A stretch of DNA of 27,934 nt. Origin: CAZBWE01 sp964495465 (lineage in GTDB: Bacteria; Planctomycetota; Phycisphaerae; Sedimentisphaerales; Anaerobacaceae). Location of the stretch: contig CAZBWE010000025.1 of assembly GCA_964495465.1 (NCBI GenBank), positions 1-27,934 on the forward strand, written 5' to 3'. The notes below the pieces were generated by a model, which was not told where the DNA came from, made no database searches, and saw only the letters and a list, made by a program, of their open reading frames with translations. The position numbers and the translations under genes were made by a program. This document shows positions 22,004-27,934 of this stretch, piece after piece. Positions within the stretch are counted from its first letter, which is position 1. Each line of letters opens with the position of its first letter.

Positions 22004-22744
22004 TCTTTTAATTATTATTTCAGCCACTTTTTTGCCGGATTTCAGCATTCCGCCGAATATCGGGCCCATCCTTGGCAGATTATATACATCGCAGACAGCC
22101 ATCCCGGCAACGAAAAGGCCCGGAAAAACTTCACCTGTTTTTTCGACAACGCTCGTCTCTGACGTTTCAACGTTCATAAAATATTCCTGAAACTGCTGCG
22201 GAAACAGCTTCGGCTTACTCTTTTTCAGCATTCCGACCAGCTCGGCCGGGTGTCCAGTGGCATCAATCGTGTATTTTGCACAGATACAAAATGGGTCAAC
22301 ATGCAAACCAAGCGACATGACTGCGCCATTATTCACGACTATACCCTGAACAATCTCATCTTTCAGGATGATATCCTCTGCCTGGGTTAAGTTAAATATC
22401 TCCACTCCCGCCTGTTTGGCCTTGTAAGCCAGAGCCGCAGCAAATTCTATAGCATCAGCAATATATAGGTTCTCCCGTTTTACTGCGGTTACGCCGATTT
22501 CATTTAAGATATCATTATCTTCGAAGGTAACCACATTATAACCGGCTGCCCCTCCCCAGATACCGCCACCTACGGAGAGCCTTTTTTCAATTATGGTGGC
22601 TTTAATGCCTGCTTTAGCCAGATAATAGCTGGCTGCAAATCCTGCAGGGCCGGCTCCAACTATAACAACATCATTCTCAAGATGCTCTGTTAATCTCCTG
22701 TTATACTCCTGGATAATAACCCTGGAAATATTTGTCTCTATCAT
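21962..22744 (-). CDS. thi4: Thi4-family thiazole synthase, sulfide-dependent (His) type
   Basis: A 260-residue FAD/NAD-fold enzyme that builds the thiazole phosphate half of thiamine from NAD, glycine and sulfide. The dinucleotide-binding motif VVIVGAGPAGFAASYYLAKAG is near residue 26, and GGGIWGGAAGYN at 59-70. At the position of the suicidal Cys of yeast Thi4 there is His148 (LGLHVDPF), as in methanogen enzymes that use free sulfide and turn over repeatedly. This suits an anoxic, sulfidic habitat (inference). The end RMGPIFGGMLKSGKKVAEII is typical. About ten C-terminal residues (TAENAKSTED) are encoded by a dispersed repeat and are not part of the family. The start ATG 22744 has a purine-rich AGGAAGAG just upstream. 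The leader carries a TPP riboswitch and a terminator. Confidence 0.93.
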   Translation of the reverse strand: MIETNISRVIIQEYNRRLTEHLENDVVIVGAGPAGFAASYYLAKAGIKATIIEKRLSVGGGIWGGAAGYNVVTFEDNDILNEIGVTAVKRENLYIADAIEFAAALAYKAKQAGVEIFNLTQAEDIILKDEIVQGIVVNNGAVMSLGLHVDPFCICAKYTIDATGHPAELVGMLKKSKPKLFPQQFQEYFMNVETSETSVVEKTGEVFPGLFVAGMAVCDVYNLPRMGPIFGGMLKSGKKVAEIIIKRLTAENAKSTEDTG

Positions 22745-22789
22745 TTTCTCTTCCTTTCCTTACTTATGGTTAAAAAACAACTCAACACT

Positions 22790-22822
22790 AAAACAAAAAG
22801 CACTCCCACAAAAGGAGTGCTT
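22790..22822 (-). terminator. Intrinsic terminator in the thi4 leader (riboswitch expression platform)
   Basis: On the minus strand a perfect 9-base-pair stem AAGCACTCC/GGAGTGCTT (22822-22814 with 22806-22798) encloses a 7-base loop and is followed by TTTTGTTT. It lies about 95 bases after the TPP aptamer and about 50 bases before the thi4 start. Thiamine pyrophosphate binding would be expected to favour it and stop transcription. Confidence 0.8.
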
Positions 22823-22915
22823 AACAAACTAAAAGCTAAAAGCGTAAAACTAAAAACTGTTGAATCTTCTTTTTTGTTGCTTTAACTCTTACGTTGTTAG
22901 GTTTTACGCTCTTTT

Positions 22916-23037
22916 GCCTCCCTTCGCAGGTGTTAACCTGATCAGGTTCAGAGGGTAATCTCAGCTTTCAGCCGTTCACTTTCATCCTTCGCAATTCCTA
23001 ATGAACGGAGAACGGACGGCATCCGGCACCCCTGGCT
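22916..23037 (-). promoter_or_regulatory. TPP (thi-box) riboswitch
   Basis: Read on the minus strand, the aptamer contains the conserved blocks in order: GGGGTGCC, then an enlarged P3 arm, GCTGAGA, TTACCC, GAACCTGATCAGG, TTAACACC and TGCGAAGGGAGG. These match the thi-box consensus (GGGGTGCC, CTGAGA, ACCC, ACCTGAT, GG-TAAT-CC, GCG-AGGGA). The P3 arm is longer than usual, with CCGTTC and GAACGG able to pair around a loop of about 30 bases. It precedes thi4, a thiamine-biosynthesis gene. Confidence 0.95.
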
Positions 23038-23059
23038 CATCTAATTTTTATTATGGTAT

Positions 23060-23088
23060 ATTTTAATAATGTGCAGAAATTACCACAA
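23060..23088 (-). promoter_or_regulatory. Probable promoter for the thi4 leader
   Basis: On the minus strand TTGTGG (23088-23083) and TAAAAT (23065-23060) are 17 bases apart. Transcription would begin near 23053, about 16 bases before the riboswitch aptamer. The match is moderate, but the placement is right. Confidence 0.45.
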
Positions 23089-23127
23089 GCTTTTTTACAA
23101 TTATATTACAAACACAGAAAGCAGTCA

Positions 23128-23156
23128 TTGACATAATAGATTTTTTCAAATATGAT
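23128..23156 (+). promoter_or_regulatory. Sigma-70 promoter for dnaE
   Basis: TTGACA (23128-23133) is followed after 17 bases by TATGAT (23151-23156), a near-perfect vegetative promoter. The start would be near 23163, about 32 bases before the dnaE ATG. It points away from the thi4 promoter, and the two are separated by about 40 bases. Confidence 0.75.
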
Positions 23157-23194
23157 ACAAACAGTAACCAAAGGATTTGAGGATGGCTTAATTT

Positions 23195-26100
23195 ATGACT
23201 GCAAAAGGATTTACGCACCTCCATCTTCACAGTCAATATTCGCTGCTCGATGGAGCCATAACATTCGAAAAGCTTTTTAAAAGGTGCAAAAAGCTTAATA
23301 TGGACGCCGTGGCTTTAACCGACCACGGTAATATGTTCGGAGTTGTTGAATTTTATACCAAAGCCATAGCAGCCCATATAAAGCCAATCATCGGCATAGA
23401 GGCGTATGTCGCCCCACGCAGCAGGTTCGACAAGACAAAAACCACCATCACTGATGCCGCATATCATTTGGTACTTTTAGCCCAAAACAATACCGGCTAC
23501 AAGAACCTGCTCAAGTTGTCAAGCACCGGCTATCTTGACGGTTTTTACTACCGACCAAGAATAGATAAGAAAGTTCTGGCCGAGCTGAACGAGGGCTTGA
23601 TAGCTACTTCAGGATGTGTCAAAGGCGAGATTTCGATGGCTCTTTCCAACGGCGATGAACAAAAAGCCCGGTTGGCCATAGAAAGCTATCTGGAGATTTT
23701 CGGCCCAGACAGGTTCCTTATCGAGATACAAAAGCACAAAGATGATAAGCCGTATATTCGGCAGGGATTGATTGACCTCGCTGAAAAAATGGGATTGCCC
23801 CTGGTTGTGACAAATGATGTGCACTTTTTAGAGGCCGAGGACTATGAAGCCCACAACTGCCTGTGTGCGATAAGCACCGGCAAAAGGGCCGATGACTCCG
23901 ACAGAATGATTTATCCGCCGGATGTTTTCCTAAAAAGCCCAAAACAGATGCGCGAGCTTTTCCCCGAGGCAGACGAGGCCTGTGACAATACTCTGATAAT
24001 TGCAGACCGCTGCAATGTTGAGCTTGACTTGAAGACACGCCACGCACCAGTTTTCAAACCGTCGGATAACACAACACCCGAAGAGTTTCTCGCCGGATTA
24101 TGTTATGAAGGAGCCCGAAAGCGCTATGGCAATATCACCGACCAGATAAAAGAGAGACTCGACAGGGAGCTGGAAGTAATCGAATCGAAGGGCTTTGCCA
24201 GCTATTTCCTCATCGTATGGGACTTCTGCAAATACGCGCACGAGAACAATATCCCCATCGGCGCCAGGGGCAGCGGCGTAGGCACAATCGTAGGATACTG
24301 CCTCGGATTATGTGATGTTGACCCCATTCGCTATGACCTGCTCTTTGAGCGCTTTATGGACCCGCAACGAAATGAAATGCCTGATATCGATATTGATATC
24401 TGCCAGGTGCACCGGTCAAAAATCATCGACTATGTCCGCCGCAAATACGGGCACGTCGCACAGATTATAACCTTTGGAACAATGAAAGCCCGGGCCGTTA
24501 TACGTGATGTATGCAGGGTCCTCGGTGTCCCGCTCGGTGAGGCCGACAGGTTAGCCAAGCTCGTTCCCTTCTCGCTTGATATGACTCTCGACAAAGCCCT
24601 GAAAACCGAGCCGGAGCTCAGACGTGCCTATGAGCAAAGTGAGCTGACAAAGAAGGTCATTGATATTGGTGGAAAGCTCGAAGGCCTTGCTCGTCACGCC
24701 TCGGTCCACGCCGCCGGCGTCGTTATCGCAGATGAGCCGCTGACTAATTTCATACCTCTGTATAAAGCCCCGGGTTCGGATGATATCATAACACAATACG
24801 AAGGCCCTACGGTTGAAAGAGTAGGCCTTTTAAAAATGGACTTTCTGGGGCTGAAGACCCTGAGCGTATTGGAGCGCACCTGCCGGCTGGTAAGGGAGCT
24901 CCACGGTGTTGACATCGACCTTGAAAAACTCGACCTTACCGACCCAAAGGTCTTTGAGCTTTTCGCAGCTGGCAGAACAAAAGGAGTCTTCCAGTTTGAG
25001 TCAGCCGGAATGCAAAGTCTTTTAATGAAGATGAAGCCCGACCGCATTGAAGACCTTATAGCGGCAAATGCCCTGTATCGCCCCGGCCCGATGATACTCA
25101 TCCCTGATTATATTGAGCGAAAACACGGGGCAAAATGGAATCTGCCCCATCAGATTATGGCCGAAATCCTCAACGAAACCTACGGCATTATGATTTATCA
25201 GGAACAAGTGATGCGCATCTGCAATCGGCTCGGCGATATACCGCTGCGCGAGGCCTACACCCTGATTAAGGCAATAAGCAAAAAGAAAGCAAAGACAATT
25301 GCCAAGGAAAAAGAAAGATTTATAGCCGGCTGTATCAATAAGGGATTGCCCAGCCAGCGGGCACAGCAGATTTTCGAGCTTATCGAACGCTTTGCCGGCT
25401 ACGGCTTTAATAAAAGCCATTCCACCCGCTACGCCTTTATCGCTTACCAGACCGCATATATGAAAGCCCATTGGCCTGTCGAATTTATGGCTGCTCTTCT
25501 GACCTTTGAGATGGGCAATACCGACAAAGTCGTTGAGTATATCGCCGAATGTTCTGATATGGGTATTGAGGTTAGAGCGCCCGATATAAATGAAAGCGGC
25601 GTTGATTTCACACCGATTTACGAACATACGAACGACGGTCAGAAGGAAAAAGGGGTTATACGCTTCGGCCTGGCTGCCGTAAAAGGTGTAGGAGAAAAGG
25701 CGGTGGAACAAATTATCGCCGCCCGTGAAAAAATCGGCAGGTTCCAGAGTTTGTTCCATTTTTGTGAAAATGTAGAGATGCGGGCTGCCAATAAACAGGT
25801 CATTGAATCCCTGATAAAAGCCGGTGCTTTTGACCGGCTCGGCGGCAACCGGGCACAAATGATGGCCGGACTCGAAAAGGCAATGGAATACGGCTCTACT
25901 CTACAGGCAGACAAAATAAACGGCCAGATGAGCTTCTTTACTCAAATGACCGGACAGGCCGATTATGCACAGGACTATCATCACCTGCCCAATGTCGCAC
26001 CCTGGCCCGAACCGCAAATGATGGCCTTTGAAAAACAGGTCCTCGGCTTTTATGTTACCAGCAATCCGTTGAGCCATCATGCGGAAACGATAAGTCTTTA

Positions 26101-26653
26101 TTCCACACATAACAGCTCTCAATTGGACCAGGCAGCTCAGAATAAACAAATCGTAATCGGCGGAATGATAGCGAAGATAAGATACAACCTCACAAAGACC
26201 GGTCGAAACGCCGGCTCGAAAATGGCTGTATTTATACTTGAAGATTTGCAAGGCCAGGCCGAAGTGGTAATGTTCCCGGATGTCCTGAACAGATTCAGTG
26301 CCGCTTTAGTGCAGGATACGGTTGTTTTTGTTAAGGGAAAGCTCGATTACAGAAGAGAAAAGCCCAATATCCTGGCTGCGGAGTTGATAACTCTCGAAGA
26401 GGTCAGGGAGAAATTAGCTGCAAAAGTAAGGATTCGGCTGGATGCCGAAAACGTTACCAAAGAGAAGGTGGCCGAGATAAAGAGTATTTGTCAGCATCAC
26501 AGGGGCAAAAGTCCGGTTTACGTAGCGATAAGGACCGACAAGGGCAGGGTCCATGCAGCAGCCGATAAAGGGCTTTCCGTCAATCCAGACCTTGAATTTT
26601 GCAGAAAGATGCGGCAGCTCGTCGGCGAAGAAAACTTTCAGCTTGTAAAATGA
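23195..26653 (+). CDS. dnaE: DNA polymerase III alpha subunit
   Basis: An 1152-residue replicative polymerase, normal length for DnaE. The N-terminal PHP domain opens with FTHLHLHSQYSLLDGAITFE and has ALTDHGNMFG. The palm carries the catalytic acids in MPDIDIDIC (D399, D401) and KMDFLGLKTL (D549). Further family blocks are GARGSGVGTIVGYCLGL, HAAGVVIADEPL, VFQFESAGMQSLL, ALYRPGPM, and the long fingers/beta-binding region with GYGFNKSHSTRYAFIAYQTAYMKAHWP. A helix-hairpin-helix region follows near residue 830, and a C-terminal OB-fold (VIGGMIAKIRYNLTKTG...MAVFILEDLQG) near 990-1050. It acts in the replisome in the cytoplasm. GAGG lies 12 bases before ATG 23195, a rather long spacing. The stop overlaps the next gene's start in an ATGA. 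Confidence 0.98.
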   Translation: MTAKGFTHLHLHSQYSLLDGAITFEKLFKRCKKLNMDAVALTDHGNMFGVVEFYTKAIAAHIKPIIGIEAYVAPRSRFDKTKTTITDAAYHLVLLAQNNTGYKNLLKLSSTGYLDGFYYRPRIDKKVLAELNEGLIATSGCVKGEISMALSNGDEQKARLAIESYLEIFGPDRFLIEIQKHKDDKPYIRQGLIDLAEKMGLPLVVTNDVHFLEAEDYEAHNCLCAISTGKRADDSDRMIYPPDVFLKSPKQMRELFPEADEACDNTLIIADRCNVELDLKTRHAPVFKPSDNTTPEEFLAGLCYEGARKRYGNITDQIKERLDRELEVIESKGFASYFLIVWDFCKYAHENNIPIGARGSGVGTIVGYCLGLCDVDPIRYDLLFERFMDPQRNEMPDIDIDICQVHRSKIIDYVRRKYGHVAQIITFGTMKARAVIRDVCRVLGVPLGEADRLAKLVPFSLDMTLDKALKTEPELRRAYEQSELTKKVIDIGGKLEGLARHASVHAAGVVIADEPLTNFIPLYKAPGSDDIITQYEGPTVERVGLLKMDFLGLKTLSVLERTCRLVRELHGVDIDLEKLDLTDPKVFELFAAGRTKGVFQFESAGMQSLLMKMKPDRIEDLIAANALYRPGPMILIPDYIERKHGAKWNLPHQIMAEILNETYGIMIYQEQVMRICNRLGDIPLREAYTLIKAISKKKAKTIAKEKERFIAGCINKGLPSQRAQQIFELIERFAGYGFNKSHSTRYAFIAYQTAYMKAHWPVEFMAALLTFEMGNTDKVVEYIAECSDMGIEVRAPDINESGVDFTPIYEHTNDGQKEKGVIRFGLAAVKGVGEKAVEQIIAAREKIGRFQSLFHFCENVEMRAANKQVIESLIKAGAFDRLGGNRAQMMAGLEKAMEYGSTLQADKINGQMSFFTQMTGQADYAQDYHHLPNVAPWPEPQMMAFEKQVLGFYVTSNPLSHHAETISLYSTHNSSQLDQAAQNKQIVIGGMIAKIRYNLTKTGRNAGSKMAVFILEDLQGQAEVVMFPDVLNRFSAALVQDTVVFVKGKLDYRREKPNILAAELITLEEVREKLAAKVRIRLDAENVTKEKVAEIKSICQHHRGKSPVYVAIRTDKGRVHAAADKGLSVNPDLEFCRKMRQLVGEENFQLVK

Positions 26654-27438
26654 CCGAAATAAAAAAAACATTACAAATTCTAAAAGCTCGCTGGCCAGAG
26701 GTAACTCTCATCGTTGGGCTTTATGCATTGGCTGTCCTTTCAAACAGCCTATTTCGATTCACAAGACATGATTTAACGAAAATTTCGGCCTTACTATGTA
26801 TGCCCTTTTTGCTGAGTCTTATGGTAGTCTCAACTATACTAAATTATGGGTTTCTGCGAACGGTGTACTTGGAAGGGCAAAAAAGACAAACGCCTATGGC
26901 TTTGTTAAAGAAAGGGAAACACTTCTTCTGGCGTATGGTTGGATTTAGCTTGATTTGCGTAGTTCCTTATCTTATTTTAGTCTGGCTTGTGTTTTTAATA
27001 ATAAAATATTTCACATCCATAGAAACAGGTTTTTTTGAAACTGCCAAAGTTGCCCCTTGGCTATACCAATTATGTTTTGTTGCCCCGATGTTAATTCTAA
27101 TAAAACTTGTACTATTTGTCCCTGCATTAATTTTTGTCTTAGATTGTCGGGTTTTTGAGAGTTTCAAGTTCTTAAGAAAATGCAAACTATTAGATTCAAA
27201 AGAATTAGTCGCGTTGTTTTGTCTCCGGATGGTACTGCCCTTTCTCTGGGTATTTTTACAAGTACCTTATAATCCTGAAACAAGTTCGCAGTACATTTTA
27301 AGAAGTGTTCCCACAGTTATAGTTTGCGTTCTTGGGTTAATCATAGCCGTCACCGCAGTAAGATTTGTGGCCTCTCTTGATTTGGTGTATGATGACCATA
27401 GAGATTCTTTGAATTCAGGAAGTCTGTTTGAACATTAA
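26650..27438 (+). CDS. Multi-span membrane protein of unknown function
   Basis: A 262-residue protein whose ATG overlaps the dnaE stop by four bases, so translation is coupled. Membrane helices are visible at about residues 16-31 (VTLIVGLYALAVLSNS), 41-62, 94-118 (VGFSLICVVPYLILVWLVFLII), 132-160 (LCFVAPMLILIKLVLFVPALIFVL), 182-198 and 215-240. Loops are basic (RTVYLEGQKRQTP, KGKHFF), and a FRFTRHD stretch follows the first helix. The general pattern (helix pairs, FVPALIFVLD then a short cytosolic helix) is like glycerophosphodiester phosphodiesterase N-terminal or DUF975-type membrane domains, but I would not assign it. Its base use is more AT-rich than dnaE. No enzyme motif is seen. Confidence 0.75.
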   Translation: MTEIKKTLQILKARWPEVTLIVGLYALAVLSNSLFRFTRHDLTKISALLCMPFLLSLMVVSTILNYGFLRTVYLEGQKRQTPMALLKKGKHFFWRMVGFSLICVVPYLILVWLVFLIIKYFTSIETGFFETAKVAPWLYQLCFVAPMLILIKLVLFVPALIFVLDCRVFESFKFLRKCKLLDSKELVALFCLRMVLPFLWVFLQVPYNPETSSQYILRSVPTVIVCVLGLIIAVTAVRFVASLDLVYDDHRDSLNSGSLFEH

Positions 27439-27456
27439 GCAAGAGACTAAGCAAGA

Positions 27457-27525
27457 ATGGCGTTTGAAAGTAAATTACGAGGCAAATTTGTCGTTCTTGA
27501 TGGGCTGGACGAATTAGATAATTGA
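27457..27525 (+). pseudogene. Relic of a thymidylate kinase start (22 codons)
   Basis: ATG 27457 opens 22 codons reading MAFESKLRGKFVVLDGLDELDN, then a stop. The segment SKLRGKFVVL matches SKLQDKFIVL at the window end (7 of 10 residues, 23 of 30 bases), the start of an apparent thymidylate kinase. Where the P-loop (GxDGxGKS) should follow, this copy has GLDELDN and ends. It therefore looks like the remains of a duplicated tmk gene. Confidence 0.5.
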
Positions 27526-27542
27526 AAGTTTTTAAAAGTAAG

Positions 27543-27794
27543 ATGGATTTAATACCAGCAGATACAACTATAGAAGCTGCAAGGAAGCAGTTTGAAATCC
27601 TGCGGAAACTGTCTCCAGAGAAGCGGGCGCTTATATCCTTCGAGCTCAGCGATAATGTCAGAGAAAATGCAATAGCCGGAATAAAAAAACTGCATCCTTA
27701 TTTTACAGAGGCCCAGATAAAAATGGAATTGCTCCGAAGAACAGTGGGCGACGTGCTTTTCCGTAAAATAATGGCAGCAAAGGGGCTTAAATAG
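27543..27794 (+). CDS. Small helical protein, function unknown
   Basis: An 83-residue, charged, all-helical protein without membrane segment or signal: ADTTIEAARKQFEILRKLSPEKR, FELSDNVRENAIAGIKKLHPYFTEAQIKMELLRRTVGD and a basic tail. I recall similar short proteins (pattern E-x3-Q-x2-LR, SP-x-R, HP-x-[FW]-[ST]-E-x-[EQ]) in planctomycetes and other environmental bacteria, often next to a nucleotidyltransferase-type gene. They have no named function. ATG 27543 is preferred; the upstream TTG 27522 overlaps the preceding relic's stop. The ribosome-binding site is weak (AAGTAAG adjacent to the start). The next reading frame begins at the base after its stop. Confidence 0.6.
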   Translation: MDLIPADTTIEAARKQFEILRKLSPEKRALISFELSDNVRENAIAGIKKLHPYFTEAQIKMELLRRTVGDVLFRKIMAAKGLK

Positions 27795-27872
27795 ATGACT
27801 TCGCAGAAAGAGTTTTTAAAAAATGTCGTCGAAAACTTAGAACAGGCCGAAAAACTGTTAGAACTAAAATAG
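27795..27872 (+). pseudogene. Truncated N-terminal fragment, possibly of a nucleotidyltransferase partner gene
   Basis: ATG 27795, directly after the preceding stop, opens 25 codons MTSQKEFLKNVVENLEQAEKLLELK, then TAG. The first 20 residues resemble the start of small nucleotidyltransferase-like proteins (M-T-x-Q-K-x-F-L...LE-x-A-x-I-PY), which in my recollection accompany the preceding small protein in other genomes. The domain itself is absent, so this is either a remnant or a very short peptide. Confidence 0.35.
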
Positions 27873-27883
27873 GAAATTAAAAA

Positions 27884-27934
27884 TTGGAAAATGATAATCT
27901 CAAAAGCAAATTGCAGGACAAATTTATTGTTCTT
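27884..27934 (+). CDS. Probable thymidylate kinase, first 17 codons (cut by window end)
   Basis: A TTG at 27884, about 10 bases after an AGGAA stretch, opens a frame that stays open to the window edge: MENDNLKSKLQDKFIVL. The KFIVL strand is the first strand leading into a P-loop in thymidylate kinases, which phosphorylate dTMP to dTDP. It is similar to the relic at 27457-27525, which keeps two more residues (DG) of the expected P-loop approach. The assignment depends on sequence beyond the window. Confidence 0.4.
   Translation, partial: MENDNLKSKLQDKFIVL

Noticed and set aside
24551..26671. Several minus-strand open frames opposite dnaE, up to 278 codons
   Set aside because: dnaE is unmistakable across the whole interval, and the opposing frames have no family motifs or ribosome-binding sites.

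Overview
The window looks like a chromosomal segment of a Planctomycetota bacterium, most likely of class Phycisphaerae (Sedimentisphaerales-like, anaerobic). This is inference. It rests on an exported protein with ENxGW repeats and a planctomycete-style dockerin tail, on the general look of the housekeeping proteins, on a His-type (sulfide-dependent) Thi4, and on the many short palindromic repeats between genes. Nothing here is a phage, plasmid or CRISPR array, and I saw no tRNA or rRNA gene.

Layout. (1) 1-1683, plus strand: the 3' end of a LysE-type exporter gene and an exported metallophosphoesterase. (2) 1774-11477, minus strand, read from right to left: rpsB-tsf-[restriction endonuclease-DNA methyltransferase]-pyrH-frr-asmA-like-yihY. 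This is the conserved rpsB-tsf-pyrH-frr translation cluster, with a complete type II restriction-modification (R-M) pair (Bpu10I-like nuclease plus SPPY methyltransferase) wedged between tsf and pyrH. A consensus sigma-70 promoter precedes rpsB. (3) 11584-15274: surface and export genes. These are a dockerin/ENxGW protein, a small anchored exported protein, and on the minus strand a lipoprotein secretin with a long Ala/Lys/Glu coiled-coil tail, followed by a 136-aa protein. (4) 15481-17470, plus: rimO and pgsA. (5) 17582-19422, plus: a second type II R-M system, of the MvaI/BcnI type, with its own promoter. (6) 19535-20184, minus: a translationally coupled pair, a two-helix membrane protein and a DUF1883 protein, placed tail to tail with the R-M system. 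This is the best candidate for an undescribed, possibly defensive, unit. (7) 20185-21240: about 1 kb without a convincing gene, rich in short repeats, with one good promoter followed by three stable hairpins (candidate ncRNA). (8) 21241-23088, minus: a TPP riboswitch and a terminator controlling thi4, then an HD-domain hydrolase. (9) 23128-27934, plus: dnaE behind a strong promoter, a membrane protein overlapping it by 4 bases, a relic of a thymidylate kinase start, a small helical protein, a truncated fragment, and the first 17 codons of what looks like an intact thymidylate kinase gene cut by the window edge.

Two themes run through the window. Two different type II R-M systems plus a possible accessory defence pair sit within about 12 kb of housekeeping genes. 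Short palindromic elements fill the spacers and in two places have entered coding sequence: the N-terminus of the metallophosphoesterase and the C-terminus of Thi4.
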